The notes: generated by a model not told the origin, from the letters alone. Shown: positions 8,626-17,220, numbered from the stretch's first letter. The stretch is DNA of 64,000 bases from Paraburkholderia nodosa (GCF_001718195.1 NZ_MCNV01000016.1:113771-177770), one strand, 5' to 3'. Made by a program: numbers and translations.

Positions 8626-9120
8626 ATGACGACCAACGTATTGATCCTGTGCACGCACAACTCCGCTCGCAGCGTGCTGGGCGAAGCCATGTTGAATCAC
8701 CTCGCTTCGAAGGCCGGCAAGGACGTGCGCGCGTTCAGCGCGGGCAGCGCGCCGGGCGGACGCCTGAATCCTTTCGCCGTCGAGTCGCTCGAGCGCGCGG
8801 GCATCGACGTGAGCGGCTACCGCAGCAAAAACTGGGATGAGTTTGCCGCCAGCCATGCGCCGGTCATGCGCATCGTCATCACCGTCTGCGACAGTGCCGC
8901 CGCCGAGACGTGTCCGTATTGGCCGGGCAGTCCCGTCAAGGTCCACTGGGGCTACCCGGATCCTTCTCTCGCGCCCGGTGGCGATGAAGGCAAGCGCGTG
9001 GCGTTCGAACTCACTCGCCAGGCGATCGGTTATCGCATGCTGCAACTCCTTGCGCTGCCGCTCGAATCGATGAGCGACGAGGAACTTCAGCAGGCGCTCA
9101 CTGCAATCTCCGGATCATGA
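8626..9120 (+). CDS. arsC: Arsenate reductase, low-molecular-weight phosphatase type
   Basis: 164 residues of the LMW tyrosine-phosphatase fold. The phosphate/arsenate-binding loop CTHNSAR starts with nucleophile Cys9; two more cysteines, Cys88 (TVCDS) and Cys96 (ETCPYWPG), match the disulfide relay of thioredoxin-coupled ArsC proteins. The conserved PDP motif (GYPDPS) near 110 carries the general acid. It reduces arsenate to arsenite. The ATG at 8626 follows a GGGA element. The stop overlaps the next start (ATGA), so translation is coupled to the channel gene. Confidence 0.93.
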   Translation: MTTNVLILCTHNSARSVLGEAMLNHLASKAGKDVRAFSAGSAPGGRLNPFAVESLERAGIDVSGYRSKNWDEFAASHAPVMRIVITVCDSAAAETCPYWPGSPVKVHWGYPDPSLAPGGDEGKRVAFELTRQAIGYRMLQLLALPLESMSDEELQQALTAISGS

Positions 9121-9833
9121 CCGCAGTCACGAGTCTCAAGCGCAAGGTCCTGGCCGAGTTGATCGGTACGGCCTTGCTGCTCGCCGTCGTCATTGGCTCC
9201 GGCATCATGGCGCAACGGCTTGCGGGCGGCAACGCGGCGATCGCGCTGCTCGCCAACACGCTGGCAACCGTGGCCGGACTGTATGTGCTGATCGAGGTGT
9301 TTGGGCCCTTGAGCGGGGCGCATTTCAATCCCGCCGTCAGCGCTGTCATGGTGCTGCGCGGTGAACTGCATGCTCAGGAATTGCTGCCGTACATCGCTGC
9401 GCAACTCGTCGGCGCGCTGCTGGGTGCATGGCTCGCGCACGCCATGTTCGACCTGCCCATCGTCGAGCTATCGAGCAAGGTGCGCGCAGGCACCGGACAA
9501 TGGATTGCCGAAGCCGTGGCGACTGCAGGTTTGATCCTCGTGATCCTGCGCGCGCCGGGAGAACGCGCCGCGATCATGGTGGCTGCGTACATTGGCGCCG
9601 CATACTGGTTCACGGCATCGACATCGTTTGCGAATCCGGCCGCAGCGTTCGGACGCATGTTCAGCGACACTTTTGCAGGCATTGCGCCTTCCAGCGTACC
9701 CGCCTTCGTCATTGCCCAACTGATTGGCGCGGCGACTGGCCTCGCGCTGCATACAGCCTTCGAACCGCGCAAGCTACGCGTTGGTCACCCGAACCTGGTT
9801 GAGTCGTCCGGCGAACACGGCGACGCTCGCTAA
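9117..9833 (+). CDS. aqpS: Arsenite-conducting aquaglyceroporin AqpS
   Basis: 238 residues, six hydrophobic segments and two NPA boxes (HFNPAVS at 71-73, FANPAAA at 173-175), the MIP channel signature. The residue after the second NPA is Ala, not the selectivity-filter Arg of water-selective channels, which predicts a wider pore able to pass As(OH)3. In ars operons AqpS replaces the ArsB/Acr3 pump: arsenate taken up by phosphate systems is reduced by ArsC and the arsenite leaves downhill. This operon has no ArsB, Acr3 or ArsA gene. A terminator hairpin follows. Confidence 0.92.
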   Translation: MTAVTSLKRKVLAELIGTALLLAVVIGSGIMAQRLAGGNAAIALLANTLATVAGLYVLIEVFGPLSGAHFNPAVSAVMVLRGELHAQELLPYIAAQLVGALLGAWLAHAMFDLPIVELSSKVRAGTGQWIAEAVATAGLILVILRAPGERAAIMVAAYIGAAYWFTASTSFANPAAAFGRMFSDTFAGIAPSSVPAFVIAQLIGAATGLALHTAFEPRKLRVGHPNLVESSGEHGDAR

Positions 9834-9868
9834 TGCGCGCATGCGGCTCAGCTGCAGCTTCGCGAGAC

Positions 9869-9909
9869 AAAGCCCGCAGGAGGATCCCGGAGACCTGTCT
9901 CCGGGCTTT
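9869..9909 (+). terminator. Terminator of the ars operon
   Basis: Stem CCCGGAGA (9886-9893) / TCTCCGGG (9898-9905) with loop CCTG, followed by CTTT. A competing outer pairing AAAGCCCG (9869-9876) / CGGGCTTT (9902-9909) is also perfect. It sits 36 bases after the aqpS stop. The T-run is short. Confidence 0.6.
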
Positions 9910-9953
9910 AGCGCATGCGCCCGGCCGGGCGCAAGGCCATAGTGAGGGGATGA

Positions 9954-10328
9954 TCAGGACTCGTTCGGACGGATCGTCAGCGCGTTCTTGACCGACGTGA
10001 CGCCTTGCACGCCCGTGGCGACTTCGGTGGCGTGTTCGATCTGCGACTGCTCCGGCACCGAGCCCTGCAGGACGATGGCGCCGTCACGCGCGCGCACGGT
10101 GATGTTGGCAACATCGATCTTCTTGTCCTTGGCGAGAGCGGTGCGGACCTTACGGCTGAGCGCGCGATTAGCGGCCTTGGCCTGCTTCGATTGCGCCTTC
10201 GACGGGGTTGCCTGTTGCTCGGCTGCGGCAGTCGCGCCGCTAGCTGCGTCGCCCTGCGCATAGGCGTGCAAAGACGCGGCCACGAGAGCCGTCGCCGCGG
10301 CCAGCTTGAATACCTGAATAGCCTTCAT
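9954..10328 (-). CDS. Periplasmic BON-domain protein
   Basis: 124 residues from ATG 10328, preceded by AGGAGA. Signal peptide at 1-25 (KAIQVFKLAAATALVAASLHAYA), an Ala/Gln/Lys-rich linker, then one BON domain (about 55-120: KVRTALAKDKKIDVANITVRARDGAIVLQGSV...VKNALTI). BON proteins such as OsmY bind membranes or help outer-membrane integrity under osmotic stress; the exact role here is unknown. The gene is convergent with the ars operon and monocistronic. Confidence 0.85.
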   Translation of the reverse strand: MKAIQVFKLAAATALVAASLHAYAQGDAASGATAAAEQQATPSKAQSKQAKAANRALSRKVRTALAKDKKIDVANITVRARDGAIVLQGSVPEQSQIEHATEVATGVQGVTSVKNALTIRPNES

Positions 10329-10573
10329 GGAATTTCTCCTGTTGTCACAGTCTTGTTGTGGGCCCACGAACGGGCCGGTGCACTACACCAACGACTAAGC
10401 ATTCGCGCGCCAGAAACGGCGCTAGACGCGATGCCGCATTTTTCGACGACATCGCATCCATTCGCGCGAGCGCGCGGCAAATTATAAGAATGAAAGGAAC
10501 GGCACAGGTCGGAGAAAATGCGGCCGAATCATTAGCTTGATATCGGTCCCGTCATGGAGTAGGCACACCGTTC

Positions 10574-10595
10574 GTGACCACGGGCTTGTGGTCAC
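10574..10595. repeat. Perfect inverted repeat in a gene-free stretch
   Basis: GTGACCAC (10574-10581) and GTGGTCAC (10588-10595) form a perfect 8-bp palindrome with a 6-base spacer. It lies in the 421-base gap 10329-10749, where I find no gene. No T-run follows on either strand, so an operator is as likely as a hairpin. Confidence 0.5.
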
Positions 10596-10749
10596 ATCGC
10601 CCGCTCCCCTAATTGCATCCGTCAACGATCGAACGGCTTCGATGCGCTATTTCCGCGTTGGGAGCGAAATGGCGCGCGCAAACGGTCGCGCGTGGGCGGC
10701 AAAATTCTGCCGGGCGTCGCATTATTACGACGCCGGTTTTGCCGTTGGA

Positions 10750-11682
10750 TCAGCGCGATGACCGGCTGCCTCTTGCATTGCGCGACGCATCTGCGTTCAC
10801 TATTGCCTCGCGTTCGAGCCATGAACGGAACAACGCGACCCGTTCATCGCCGGACTTCTCGTCCGCCACGTAAGTGCAATAGCTGCGCGATGGCAGACGT
10901 GGGCCAGCGAACGGTGCGACGAGCCGGCCAGCGGCGAGGTCGTCGGCGACCAGCGCGGTGGGCCCCATCGCGATGCCGATTGCGTCGATGGCAGCCTGCA
11001 AGGTCAGAAAGAAGTGGTCGAAGGTCAAAGCGGCGGCCGGCCTCAGGTCGGGCATCTGCACGCTCGCCAGCCAGTCGGGCCAGAGCCGAGGAAGACTCGA
11101 CGTGTGCAGCAACGTGTGCTCTCGCAAGTCGCCAGGCGAGCGCAGCGGTACGCGCTTCAAAAGCGTAGGACTACAGACCGGAAGCCGCTCCTCGGACAAG
11201 AACGGTTGCATCGAATAGCCGTAGAAGGTGTCCGGGCCACCCCGGATGACGAGGTCATAGTCGTCCTTCAGACTCTCCAGCGGCTCGTTCGACGTCTCCA
11301 CCTTGACGTCGATGTCGGGATGGCCGGCGCGGAATTTCGCCAGCCTCGGCACCAGCCAGCGCAGCGTGAATGTCGCGGGCGCATTCACGGACAGGGTTCG
11401 GGAGACCGTTTGCGGCGTGCCGTATCGCGCGGTTGCCGCCGAGAGCTGTTCGAACAACGGGCCGATTTCCGCCAGATAGTGCTTCGCCGCCGGCGTCAGC
11501 TCCACGCGGCGGTTGTGCCGCTCGAACAGCGACGCGCCAAGCCACTCCTCCAGCAAGCGCACGTGCTGGCTCACTGCACCGGGCGTCACGTGCAGTTCCG
11601 CGGCGGCGTCCTTGAAGCTGCCGAGCCGGCCTGCGGCCTCGAAGGCTCGCAGGGCGTTGAGTGGGGGCAACACCGGTTTCAT
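10750..11682 (-). CDS. LysR family regulator, GcvA-like
   Basis: 310 residues from ATG 11682; the in-frame TTG-type extension upstream is less likely because MKPVLPPLNALRAFEAAGRLGSF is the usual GcvA-type start. N-terminal helix-turn-helix (about 20-45: FKDAAAELHVTPGAVSQHVRLLE), then a periplasmic-binding-like effector domain (about 95-300) with the family pattern NAPATFTLRWLVPRL. It is divergent from the EamA exporter at 11791, and LysR regulators usually control the divergent neighbour. The effector is unknown. Confidence 0.88.
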   Translation of the reverse strand: MKPVLPPLNALRAFEAAGRLGSFKDAAAELHVTPGAVSQHVRLLEEWLGASLFERHNRRVELTPAAKHYLAEIGPLFEQLSAATARYGTPQTVSRTLSVNAPATFTLRWLVPRLAKFRAGHPDIDVKVETSNEPLESLKDDYDLVIRGGPDTFYGYSMQPFLSEERLPVCSPTLLKRVPLRSPGDLREHTLLHTSSLPRLWPDWLASVQMPDLRPAAALTFDHFFLTLQAAIDAIGIAMGPTALVADDLAAGRLVAPFAGPRLPSRSYCTYVADEKSGDERVALFRSWLEREAIVNADASRNARGSRSSR

Positions 11683-11691
11683 TCGCGAGAG

Positions 11692-11720
11692 TTTATCTAA
11701 CGTAAGCACCCAATTTATCT
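11692..11720. promoter_or_regulatory. Direct repeat in the LysR/EamA intergenic region
   Basis: TTTATCT occurs at 11692-11698 and again at 11714-11720, 22 bases apart (two helical turns), between the divergent LysR and exporter genes. Phased repeats here are plausible LysR-binding half-sites. Confidence 0.35.
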
Positions 11721-11790
11721 GGTTTGTTAGCCCGTCACAAGATAGATATCCTTCTTGCTAGACCATTCATGCATCCCTGCCCGCACCCTC

Positions 11791-12633
11791 ATGCTCAGTT
11801 ATACCGGCGGTATCGTGCTTTTCGCCGCGCTGCTCCACGCGAGCTGGAACGCGATGCTCCACGGCAACCGCGACCGGTTTTTCTCCATGGCGTGGATGAG
11901 CATCGCCATCGGGCTGGTCGCCACGCTCGTCATCCTGTCCGTACCCTCGCCGGCCCGCGCTTCGTGGCCCTACATCGCCGCGTCGGGGCTCGTGCATGTC
12001 TTCTACAACGTGAGTCTCGTGCGCTCGTATCGCCGCAACGACCTGGCGCTCGCGTACCCGATCGCACGAGGCTCGTCGCCGCTGCTCGTCACGCTCGGGG
12101 CGGCACTGTTCGCGCATGAAGCGATCGGCCCGTTGCACGGTCTCGGGATCGTGATGATTTCGGGAGGCATCATCGCGATCGCGCTGCAGGGGCGTCACGT
12201 GTCGCGCGCGGGCGCACTCGCCGCGCTGACGACCGGTGCAACGATCGCGCTCTATACCGTGATCGACGGCATCGGCGTGCGCATGTCCGACGGCCAGCCG
12301 CTCAGCTACACCGCATGGATGTTCCTGTCCTATTGGACGATGCCGGCGCTGTTCGTTGCGCGCCGCGGGCCCCCGGCGCTATGGACACCGGTACGCGCCG
12401 AGCCGCTGTCGATCGCCTCGTCGCTGGCCGGCGGCCTCGTGTCGATCGGGGCGTATGGCATCGTGATCTGGGCGCTGCAGGCGGCCGCGATGGGCGCAAT
12501 ATCGGCGTTGCGCGAGACGAGCGTGGTGTTCGCGGTGCTGATCGGGCGGATGTTTTTGCGGGAGGCGGTGAGCGGATCGCGCTGGCTCGCCTGCGTGGTC
12601 GTCGCGGCCGGTGCGGTTTGTCTCGGGCTCTGA
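11791..12633 (+). CDS. EamA/DMT family transporter
   Basis: 280 residues from ATG 11791. Ten hydrophobic segments in two five-helix EamA repeats; the family motif ALLHASWNAMLHGN near the start and the basic turn RSYRRNDLALAYPIARGSSPLLV between helices are typical of the DMT/RhaT-like exporters. Members of this branch export amino acids or other small metabolites; the substrate is unknown. An upstream in-frame TTG would add 12 residues with no homology. It is divergent from a GcvA-like LysR gene, which probably controls it. Confidence 0.85.
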   Translation: MLSYTGGIVLFAALLHASWNAMLHGNRDRFFSMAWMSIAIGLVATLVILSVPSPARASWPYIAASGLVHVFYNVSLVRSYRRNDLALAYPIARGSSPLLVTLGAALFAHEAIGPLHGLGIVMISGGIIAIALQGRHVSRAGALAALTTGATIALYTVIDGIGVRMSDGQPLSYTAWMFLSYWTMPALFVARRGPPALWTPVRAEPLSIASSLAGGLVSIGAYGIVIWALQAAAMGAISALRETSVVFAVLIGRMFLREAVSGSRWLACVVVAAGAVCLGL

Positions 12634-12712
12634 GATGATTTCACGCACACTGTTTGCTACCCGTGCTGCATCACGCAACTGAGCACGCAACTTGAGTTCG
12701 AAGGAGCGCCCC

Positions 12713-13606
12713 ATGCTTGACCATATCGAAACCGACCTGCTCGACATCGCCTATGACGAACAGGGCGACGCGAATGGATGGCCCGTCGTGCTGCTGCACG
12801 GCTTTCCCTATGACATTCGCGCATACGACGAGGTGACGCCACGCCTCGTATCCGAGGGCGCCCGCGTCATCGTCCCCTACCTGCGGGGATACGGCCCAAC
12901 GCGCTTCCTTTCGCCCACGACACTGCGCTCGGGCCAGCAGGCAGCGCTTGGCGCTGACCTGCTGGCGCTGCTCGATGCCCTGCAGATCGAGCGGGCCATC
13001 CTCGGCGGATACGACTGGGGCGGCCGCGCGGCATGCATCGTGGCGGCGCTCTACCCGTCGAGAGCGCGGGGTCTGGTTTCCGTCAACGGCTACAACATCC
13101 AGGATATCGCCGCTGCCGCACAGCCAGCCGACCCCGAAAAGGAACACCGCATGTGGTACCAGTACTACCTGCATGGCGAGCGCGGCCGCGCTGGGTTGAT
13201 TGAAAAACGGCGCGAATTCTGCCGTCTCCTGTGGTCACTCTGGTCGCCGACCTGGCACTTCGACGACGGCCTCTACGCGCGCACGGCAGCGTCGTTCGAC
13301 AATCCCGATTTCGTCGACGTGGTGGTCCATTCTTACCGTCACCGTTTCGGACTGGTCGAAGGCGATCCCCGCTTCGACGACATCGAGCGACGCCTCGCCG
13401 CCACGCCGCCGATCACCGTGCCGACGATCACGCTCGACGGCGACGCAGACGGCGTCCAGCCGCCCGGCGCACGAGAGACAAGCTCGAAGCGCTTCAGCGG
13501 GCGCCATGAGAACCGCATCGTGCCGAATGCAGGTCATAACCTTCCGCAGGAGGCGCCAGAAGTGTTCGCCAAAGCGGTGCTCGACGTCAACGCGTGGGCA
13601 GGTTGA
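12713..13606 (+). CDS. Alpha/beta hydrolase with aspartate nucleophile (epoxide hydrolase-like)
   Basis: 297 residues from ATG 12713, seven bases after an AAGGAG element. Motif HGFPYD (oxyanion) at about 28-33, nucleophile elbow GGYDWGG with Asp at about 105 instead of Ser, and a catalytic His in NAGHNLPQEAP near 280. An Asp in this position is the mark of epoxide hydrolases and haloalkane dehalogenases. A tryptophan/tyrosine-rich cap region lies between. Epoxide hydrolase is favoured by the DWG motif. The substrate is unknown. Confidence 0.82.
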   Translation: MLDHIETDLLDIAYDEQGDANGWPVVLLHGFPYDIRAYDEVTPRLVSEGARVIVPYLRGYGPTRFLSPTTLRSGQQAALGADLLALLDALQIERAILGGYDWGGRAACIVAALYPSRARGLVSVNGYNIQDIAAAAQPADPEKEHRMWYQYYLHGERGRAGLIEKRREFCRLLWSLWSPTWHFDDGLYARTAASFDNPDFVDVVVHSYRHRFGLVEGDPRFDDIERRLAATPPITVPTITLDGDADGVQPPGARETSSKRFSGRHENRIVPNAGHNLPQEAPEVFAKAVLDVNAWAG

Positions 13607-13655
13607 CGCCGCGTCCTTGCACAACACGCTTTATTCGAGAGGAGAAGCTAAAGAC

Positions 13656-14081
13656 ATGGTAGGCGATACGAACCAACGGGCAGGCCAGTGCCATTGCGGC
13701 GCAGTGCGTTTCGTGGCGACACTCAGCGACGGCTTCAACTCGATCCGCCGCTGCAACTGCTCTTACTGCCGCATGCGAGGCGCGGTCATCGTCGCGGCCG
13801 AAACGGGTGGGATCGAATTCCTGCAGGGCGCGGAGATGCTAACGGACTACCGCTTCAACACCGGAGCGGCGCGGCACTTCTTCTGTTCTCGCTGCGGAAT
13901 CGCCACCCATCTTCAACGGCGCTCGAATCCGAACCTGTATGGCGTGAACGTGGCTTGCCTCGACGGCGTCAGCCCGTTCGATTTCGCCGAGGTCCCTGTC
14001 ATGGATGGCGTGAATCATCCGAACGACACCGGCGGGCAGGCGCGTCTGGCGGGCATGCTGCGTTTCATCGCAGCCAGCTGA
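13656..14081 (+). CDS. GFA family zinc protein
   Basis: 141 residues; strong ribosome-binding site GAGGAGAAG nine bases before ATG 13656. The zinc-ligand pattern of the GFA/CENP-V family is complete: QCHCGAVRF, RCNCSYCRM and FFCSRCGIATH. The name 'glutathione-dependent formaldehyde-activating enzyme' comes from a debated activity of one member (Gfa of Paracoccus). Most homologues have no proven reaction. It follows the hydrolase by 49 bases and may be cotranscribed. It is not related to the Fae protein at 16699. Confidence 0.85.
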   Translation: MVGDTNQRAGQCHCGAVRFVATLSDGFNSIRRCNCSYCRMRGAVIVAAETGGIEFLQGAEMLTDYRFNTGAARHFFCSRCGIATHLQRRSNPNLYGVNVACLDGVSPFDFAEVPVMDGVNHPNDTGGQARLAGMLRFIAAS

Positions 14082-14116
14082 GGTCTCAGCGCCATTCGCA
14101 TATCGAAGTGAAGGCT

Positions 14117-14150
14117 CAAAAAAACCGCCGCACTTTCGCGCGGCGGCTTT
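14117..14150 (-). terminator. Terminator of the fae-AKR-aldehyde dehydrogenase operon
   Basis: Stem CCGCCGC (14125-14131) / GCGGCGG (14140-14146). Read leftward it is followed by seven T bases (complement of 14118-14124). It also ends in CTTT on the rightward strand, so it may serve the GFA gene as well. Confidence 0.8.
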
Positions 14151-14187
14151 CGCCAGAAGCTGGCAAGCGTAGCAACAGCAAGGAAAA

Positions 14188-15654
14188 TCAGCCGAGCCCG
14201 CCCATCATCAGGTACTTCGTTTCGAGGTACTCGTCGAGCCCGTACTTCGAGCCTTCGCGCCCGAGCCCCGACTCCTTCACGCCACCAAAAGGCGCGACTT
14301 CCGTCGAGATGATGCCCTCGTTGATGCCGACCATGCCGCTTTCCAGCGCGCCCGCCACGCGCCACACGCGGCCAATGTCGCGCGCGTAGAAGTAGGCGGA
14401 CAGGCCGAAGTCGGTATCGTTCGCCGCCTGGATCGCTTCTTCCTCGGTCTCGAAGCGGAACACCGCGGCAACGGGGCCGAACGTCTCTTCGTGCGCGAGC
14501 ATCATGCCGCCGTGCGCGCCCGTGATGACCGTGGGCTCGTAAAACGTGCCGCCCCGCGCATGCGGGTGGCCGCCGCACGCAATGGCGCCGCCCTTCTCGA
14601 GCGCATCGCTCACGTGCGCCTCGACCTTGCGCAACGCCGCGCCGTTGATGAGCGGCCCCTGCGTGGCGCCCGGCTCCATGCCGCCCGACACGCGCAACGC
14701 GCGCACCGCCGCAACCAGCTTCTCGACAAACGCGTCGTGTACGCCGGCCTGCACGTAGAAGCGGTTCACGCACACGCAGGTCTGCCCCGTGTTGCGGAAT
14801 TTCGAGGCGATCGCGCCTTCCACGGCGGCATCGAGATCGGCGTCGTCGAACACGATGAAGGGCGCGTTGCCGCCCAGTTCGAGCGACACCTTCTTCACCG
14901 TATCGGCGGCAGCGCGCATGAGCAGCTTGCCCACGCGCGTCGAACCCGTGAACGAGATCTTGCGCACCGCCTTCGAGGCCATCAGCGTGTCGCCGATCGC
15001 CGGAGCATCGCCCGAAACGACGTTGAACACGCCGCGCGGAATGCCCGCCTCGACCGCCAGCTCGGCGAGCGCGAGCGCCGAAAGCGGCGTCTCTTCCGAA
15101 GGCTTGAGCACCATCGTGCAACCTGCCGCGAGCGCCGGGCCGGCCTTGCGCGTCACCATGGCGAGCGGGAAATTCCACGGCGTGATCGCACCGACCACGC
15201 CCACGGGTTCCTTCGTCACGACAATGCGCGCACCCTTCTTCGGCGCGGGAATCACGTCGCCATAGGCGCGTCGCGCTTCCTCCGCGAACCACGTGAGAAA
15301 GCTCGCCGCGTACGCCACTTCACCCAGCGATTCTGCGTACGGCTTACCCTGCTCGGCCGTCATGATGCGCGCGAGGTCTTCGCGATGCAGGTGCATCAGC
15401 TCGCCCCAGCGGCGCACCTTCGCGCTGCGCTCCGCCGCCGTGGCGTCGCGCCACGCAGGGAACGCATGCGAGGCCGCCGCCACGGCCTGCAGCGCTTCGC
15501 GCGCTCCGGCGCGGGCCACTTGCGCGAGCGGCGCGCCGGTGGCCGGGTCGATGATCGGGTAGGTCGCTTCGCTCGCCACCCATTCGCCGTCGATGAAGCT
15601 CGAGGTGCGCCACAGGCGCGCTTCTTTCAGTCCGTCAATCGTCAAGCTCGTCAT
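14188..15654 (-). CDS. NAD(P)-dependent aldehyde dehydrogenase, succinate-semialdehyde dehydrogenase type
   Basis: 488 residues from ATG 15654, overlapping the upstream AKR stop by an ATGA junction. Full-length ALDH fold: TPWNFPLAM (about 158-166), coenzyme region FTGSTRVGK, general base Glu259 in SLELGGNAP and nucleophile Cys293 in NTGQTCVC. Overall sequence reads most like GabD-type succinate-semialdehyde dehydrogenases (the double Cys CVC and PFGGVKESGLGREGS near the end). With fae and an aldo/keto reductase in the same operon, the true substrate may be another short aldehyde; this is inference. Confidence 0.88.
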   Translation of the reverse strand: MTSLTIDGLKEARLWRTSSFIDGEWVASEATYPIIDPATGAPLAQVARAGAREALQAVAAASHAFPAWRDATAAERSAKVRRWGELMHLHREDLARIMTAEQGKPYAESLGEVAYAASFLTWFAEEARRAYGDVIPAPKKGARIVVTKEPVGVVGAITPWNFPLAMVTRKAGPALAAGCTMVLKPSEETPLSALALAELAVEAGIPRGVFNVVSGDAPAIGDTLMASKAVRKISFTGSTRVGKLLMRAAADTVKKVSLELGGNAPFIVFDDADLDAAVEGAIASKFRNTGQTCVCVNRFYVQAGVHDAFVEKLVAAVRALRVSGGMEPGATQGPLINGAALRKVEAHVSDALEKGGAIACGGHPHARGGTFYEPTVITGAHGGMMLAHEETFGPVAAVFRFETEEEAIQAANDTDFGLSAYFYARDIGRVWRVAGALESGMVGINEGIISTEVAPFGGVKESGLGREGSKYGLDEYLETKYLMMGGLG

Positions 15655-16670
15655 GCTGCGATCTCCAGGCGTCGCGCCGCGCGCGGCACGCGCGGAATGC
15701 GTGCGCTCACGTAGTCGTTGATCACGTCGCACGGCGTGTAGTTGCGCTCGAGTTCATACAGCTCGTCGGCGGTGAGTTGCGTGTCGAGCGCGGCGAGCGC
15801 GCTTTCGAACTGCGCGACGGTGTCCGCGCCCACGAGCATCGACGAGACGCCCGCACGCCCCAGCACCCAGGCCTGCGCGATCTGCGCGCACGACACGCCG
15901 CGCGCCGCCGCGACTTCGGCCACCGAACGCGCGATATCGCGCGAGGCTTCGTCGTCGTACATCTGCACGGTGAAGAAGTCGGTCTGGTTCCGCACCGACT
16001 TCACGTCGCCGGAAAGAAGGCCTCGTGCGAGCGGACTGAACACCGACACGCCCACGCCCTGATCCTGGCAGAACGGAATCATCTCGCGCTCTTCCTCGCG
16101 ATACGCGCAGTTCAGCTGCAGCTGCATATTGATCGGTCGTGCGAAGTGATAGCGCTCGCACGCCTGCAGGATCTTGGCGAACTGCCAGGTGAACATCGTC
16201 GACACGCCGATATAGCGCGCCTTGCCTGCGCGAACGATGTCGTTCAACGCATCCATGGTTTCTTCGACCGGCGTATTCACGTCGAAGTAGTGCAGCATGT
16301 AGACATCGACGTAATCGGTTTGCAGCCGGCGCAGCGAGCCGTCGATGCCTTCCATGATGTGCTTGCGCGAGTGGCCCTGGTTATTCGCGCCATTGCCGAT
16401 CGGATAACCGACCTTGGTCGTGAGCACGAGTTCGTCGCGCTTCGCAAGCCGCCGCACGATGCGCCCCACCACTTCTTCGCCCACGCCGGTCGAATAGAAG
16501 TCCGCGAGATCGATGAAGTTCACGCCCGCTTCGAGCGCGCGGCGCACGATGGGCTCGCTCTGCTCTTCGTTGTAGATCCAGGGCTTCCATTCCGGCGTGC
16601 CCATGTTCATCGTGCCGAGGCACAGGCGCGACACCTTCAGGCCGGAGCGGCCGAGTTGCACGTATTGCAT
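15651..16670 (-). CDS. Aldo/keto reductase
   Basis: 339 residues from ATG 16670. TIM-barrel AKR with the full catalytic tetrad: Asp54 and Tyr59 in FIDLADFYS, Lys86 in LTTKVGYP, His127 in YMLHYFD. The NADPH-binding C-terminal part (SMLVGADTVAQFESAL) is present. It resembles the YghZ/potassium-channel-beta-like branch used for general aldehyde or ketone reduction. It follows fae by 28 bases and overlaps the aldehyde dehydrogenase, so the three are one transcription unit. Confidence 0.88.
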   Translation of the reverse strand: MQYVQLGRSGLKVSRLCLGTMNMGTPEWKPWIYNEEQSEPIVRRALEAGVNFIDLADFYSTGVGEEVVGRIVRRLAKRDELVLTTKVGYPIGNGANNQGHSRKHIMEGIDGSLRRLQTDYVDVYMLHYFDVNTPVEETMDALNDIVRAGKARYIGVSTMFTWQFAKILQACERYHFARPINMQLQLNCAYREEEREMIPFCQDQGVGVSVFSPLARGLLSGDVKSVRNQTDFFTVQMYDDEASRDIARSVAEVAAARGVSCAQIAQAWVLGRAGVSSMLVGADTVAQFESALAALDTQLTADELYELERNYTPCDVINDYVSARIPRVPRAARRLEIAA

Positions 16671-16698
16671 CGTAGTCACCTGTAACGATTGGCGCGAC

Positions 16699-17220
16699 TC
16701 AAGCCGCTTTGGCCTTCGGCGTGTAGAACGGATTGCTGATCTGATCCTTGATCTTCGCAATGTCGTCGAGTTTCGGCAGCCCGTTCATCGCAGCGCGAAT
16801 GGCCGTCTTGCAGGCCACGTAATTGTTCTCGTACACGGCGTCGAGGTCGTCGCACGACCAGTTCACCCAGTTCGCCGTGACGATGCACCATTCGTTCTCG
16901 GCCGGCGGCGGCAGCGTGCCGTCGAGCATCGCTTCCGTCACCGCCTTCGCGATGGCCGCCTGCGAGGCACCCCACGTGGCGTTGCCGTGCAGGTCGCCGC
17001 GAATGTCGGCCTTGTTCACGTAGAGCGTGGCGGGCTTGACCGGCACGTTGGGCTGCGCCACCACCATGAACGGCACGTGCCCTTGCGAAGGCGACGACAG
17101 GCTGTTCGTAAACGCCTGCCCCACCGGGCCATTGCGCGGGCCGATCATGATGTTGATGTGGGCAGCGTTTACGCCTGGTCCAGCGAAACCTTCGCCGATA
17201 TAGACTTGCAGGTCTTTCAT
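16699..17220 (-). CDS. fae: Formaldehyde-activating enzyme (Fae family)
   Basis: 173 residues from ATG 17220. The family signature is strong: YIGEGFAGPGVNAAHINI, GPVGQAFTNSL, GHVPFMVVAQPNVPVKPATL, ENNYVACKTAI and AMNGLP. His21 in NAAHIN corresponds to the catalytic histidine of Methylorubrum Fae. Fae condenses formaldehyde with tetrahydromethanopterin (H4MPT) in methylotrophs. No other H4MPT gene is visible in this window, so whether this copy is a true Fae or a Fae-like paralogue cannot be decided here. It heads an operon with an AKR and an ALDH and is divergent from a betaine-type ABC importer. Confidence 0.9.
   Translation of the reverse strand: MKDLQVYIGEGFAGPGVNAAHINIMIGPRNGPVGQAFTNSLSSPSQGHVPFMVVAQPNVPVKPATLYVNKADIRGDLHGNATWGASQAAIAKAVTEAMLDGTLPPPAENEWCIVTANWVNWSCDDLDAVYENNYVACKTAIRAAMNGLPKLDDIAKIKDQISNPFYTPKAKAA

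Noticed and set aside
13200..13655. Open upstream extension of the GFA-family frame, inside the hydrolase gene
   Set aside because: It is out of frame with the hydrolase and lacks GFA homology before ATG 13656, which has GAGGAGAAG upstream.
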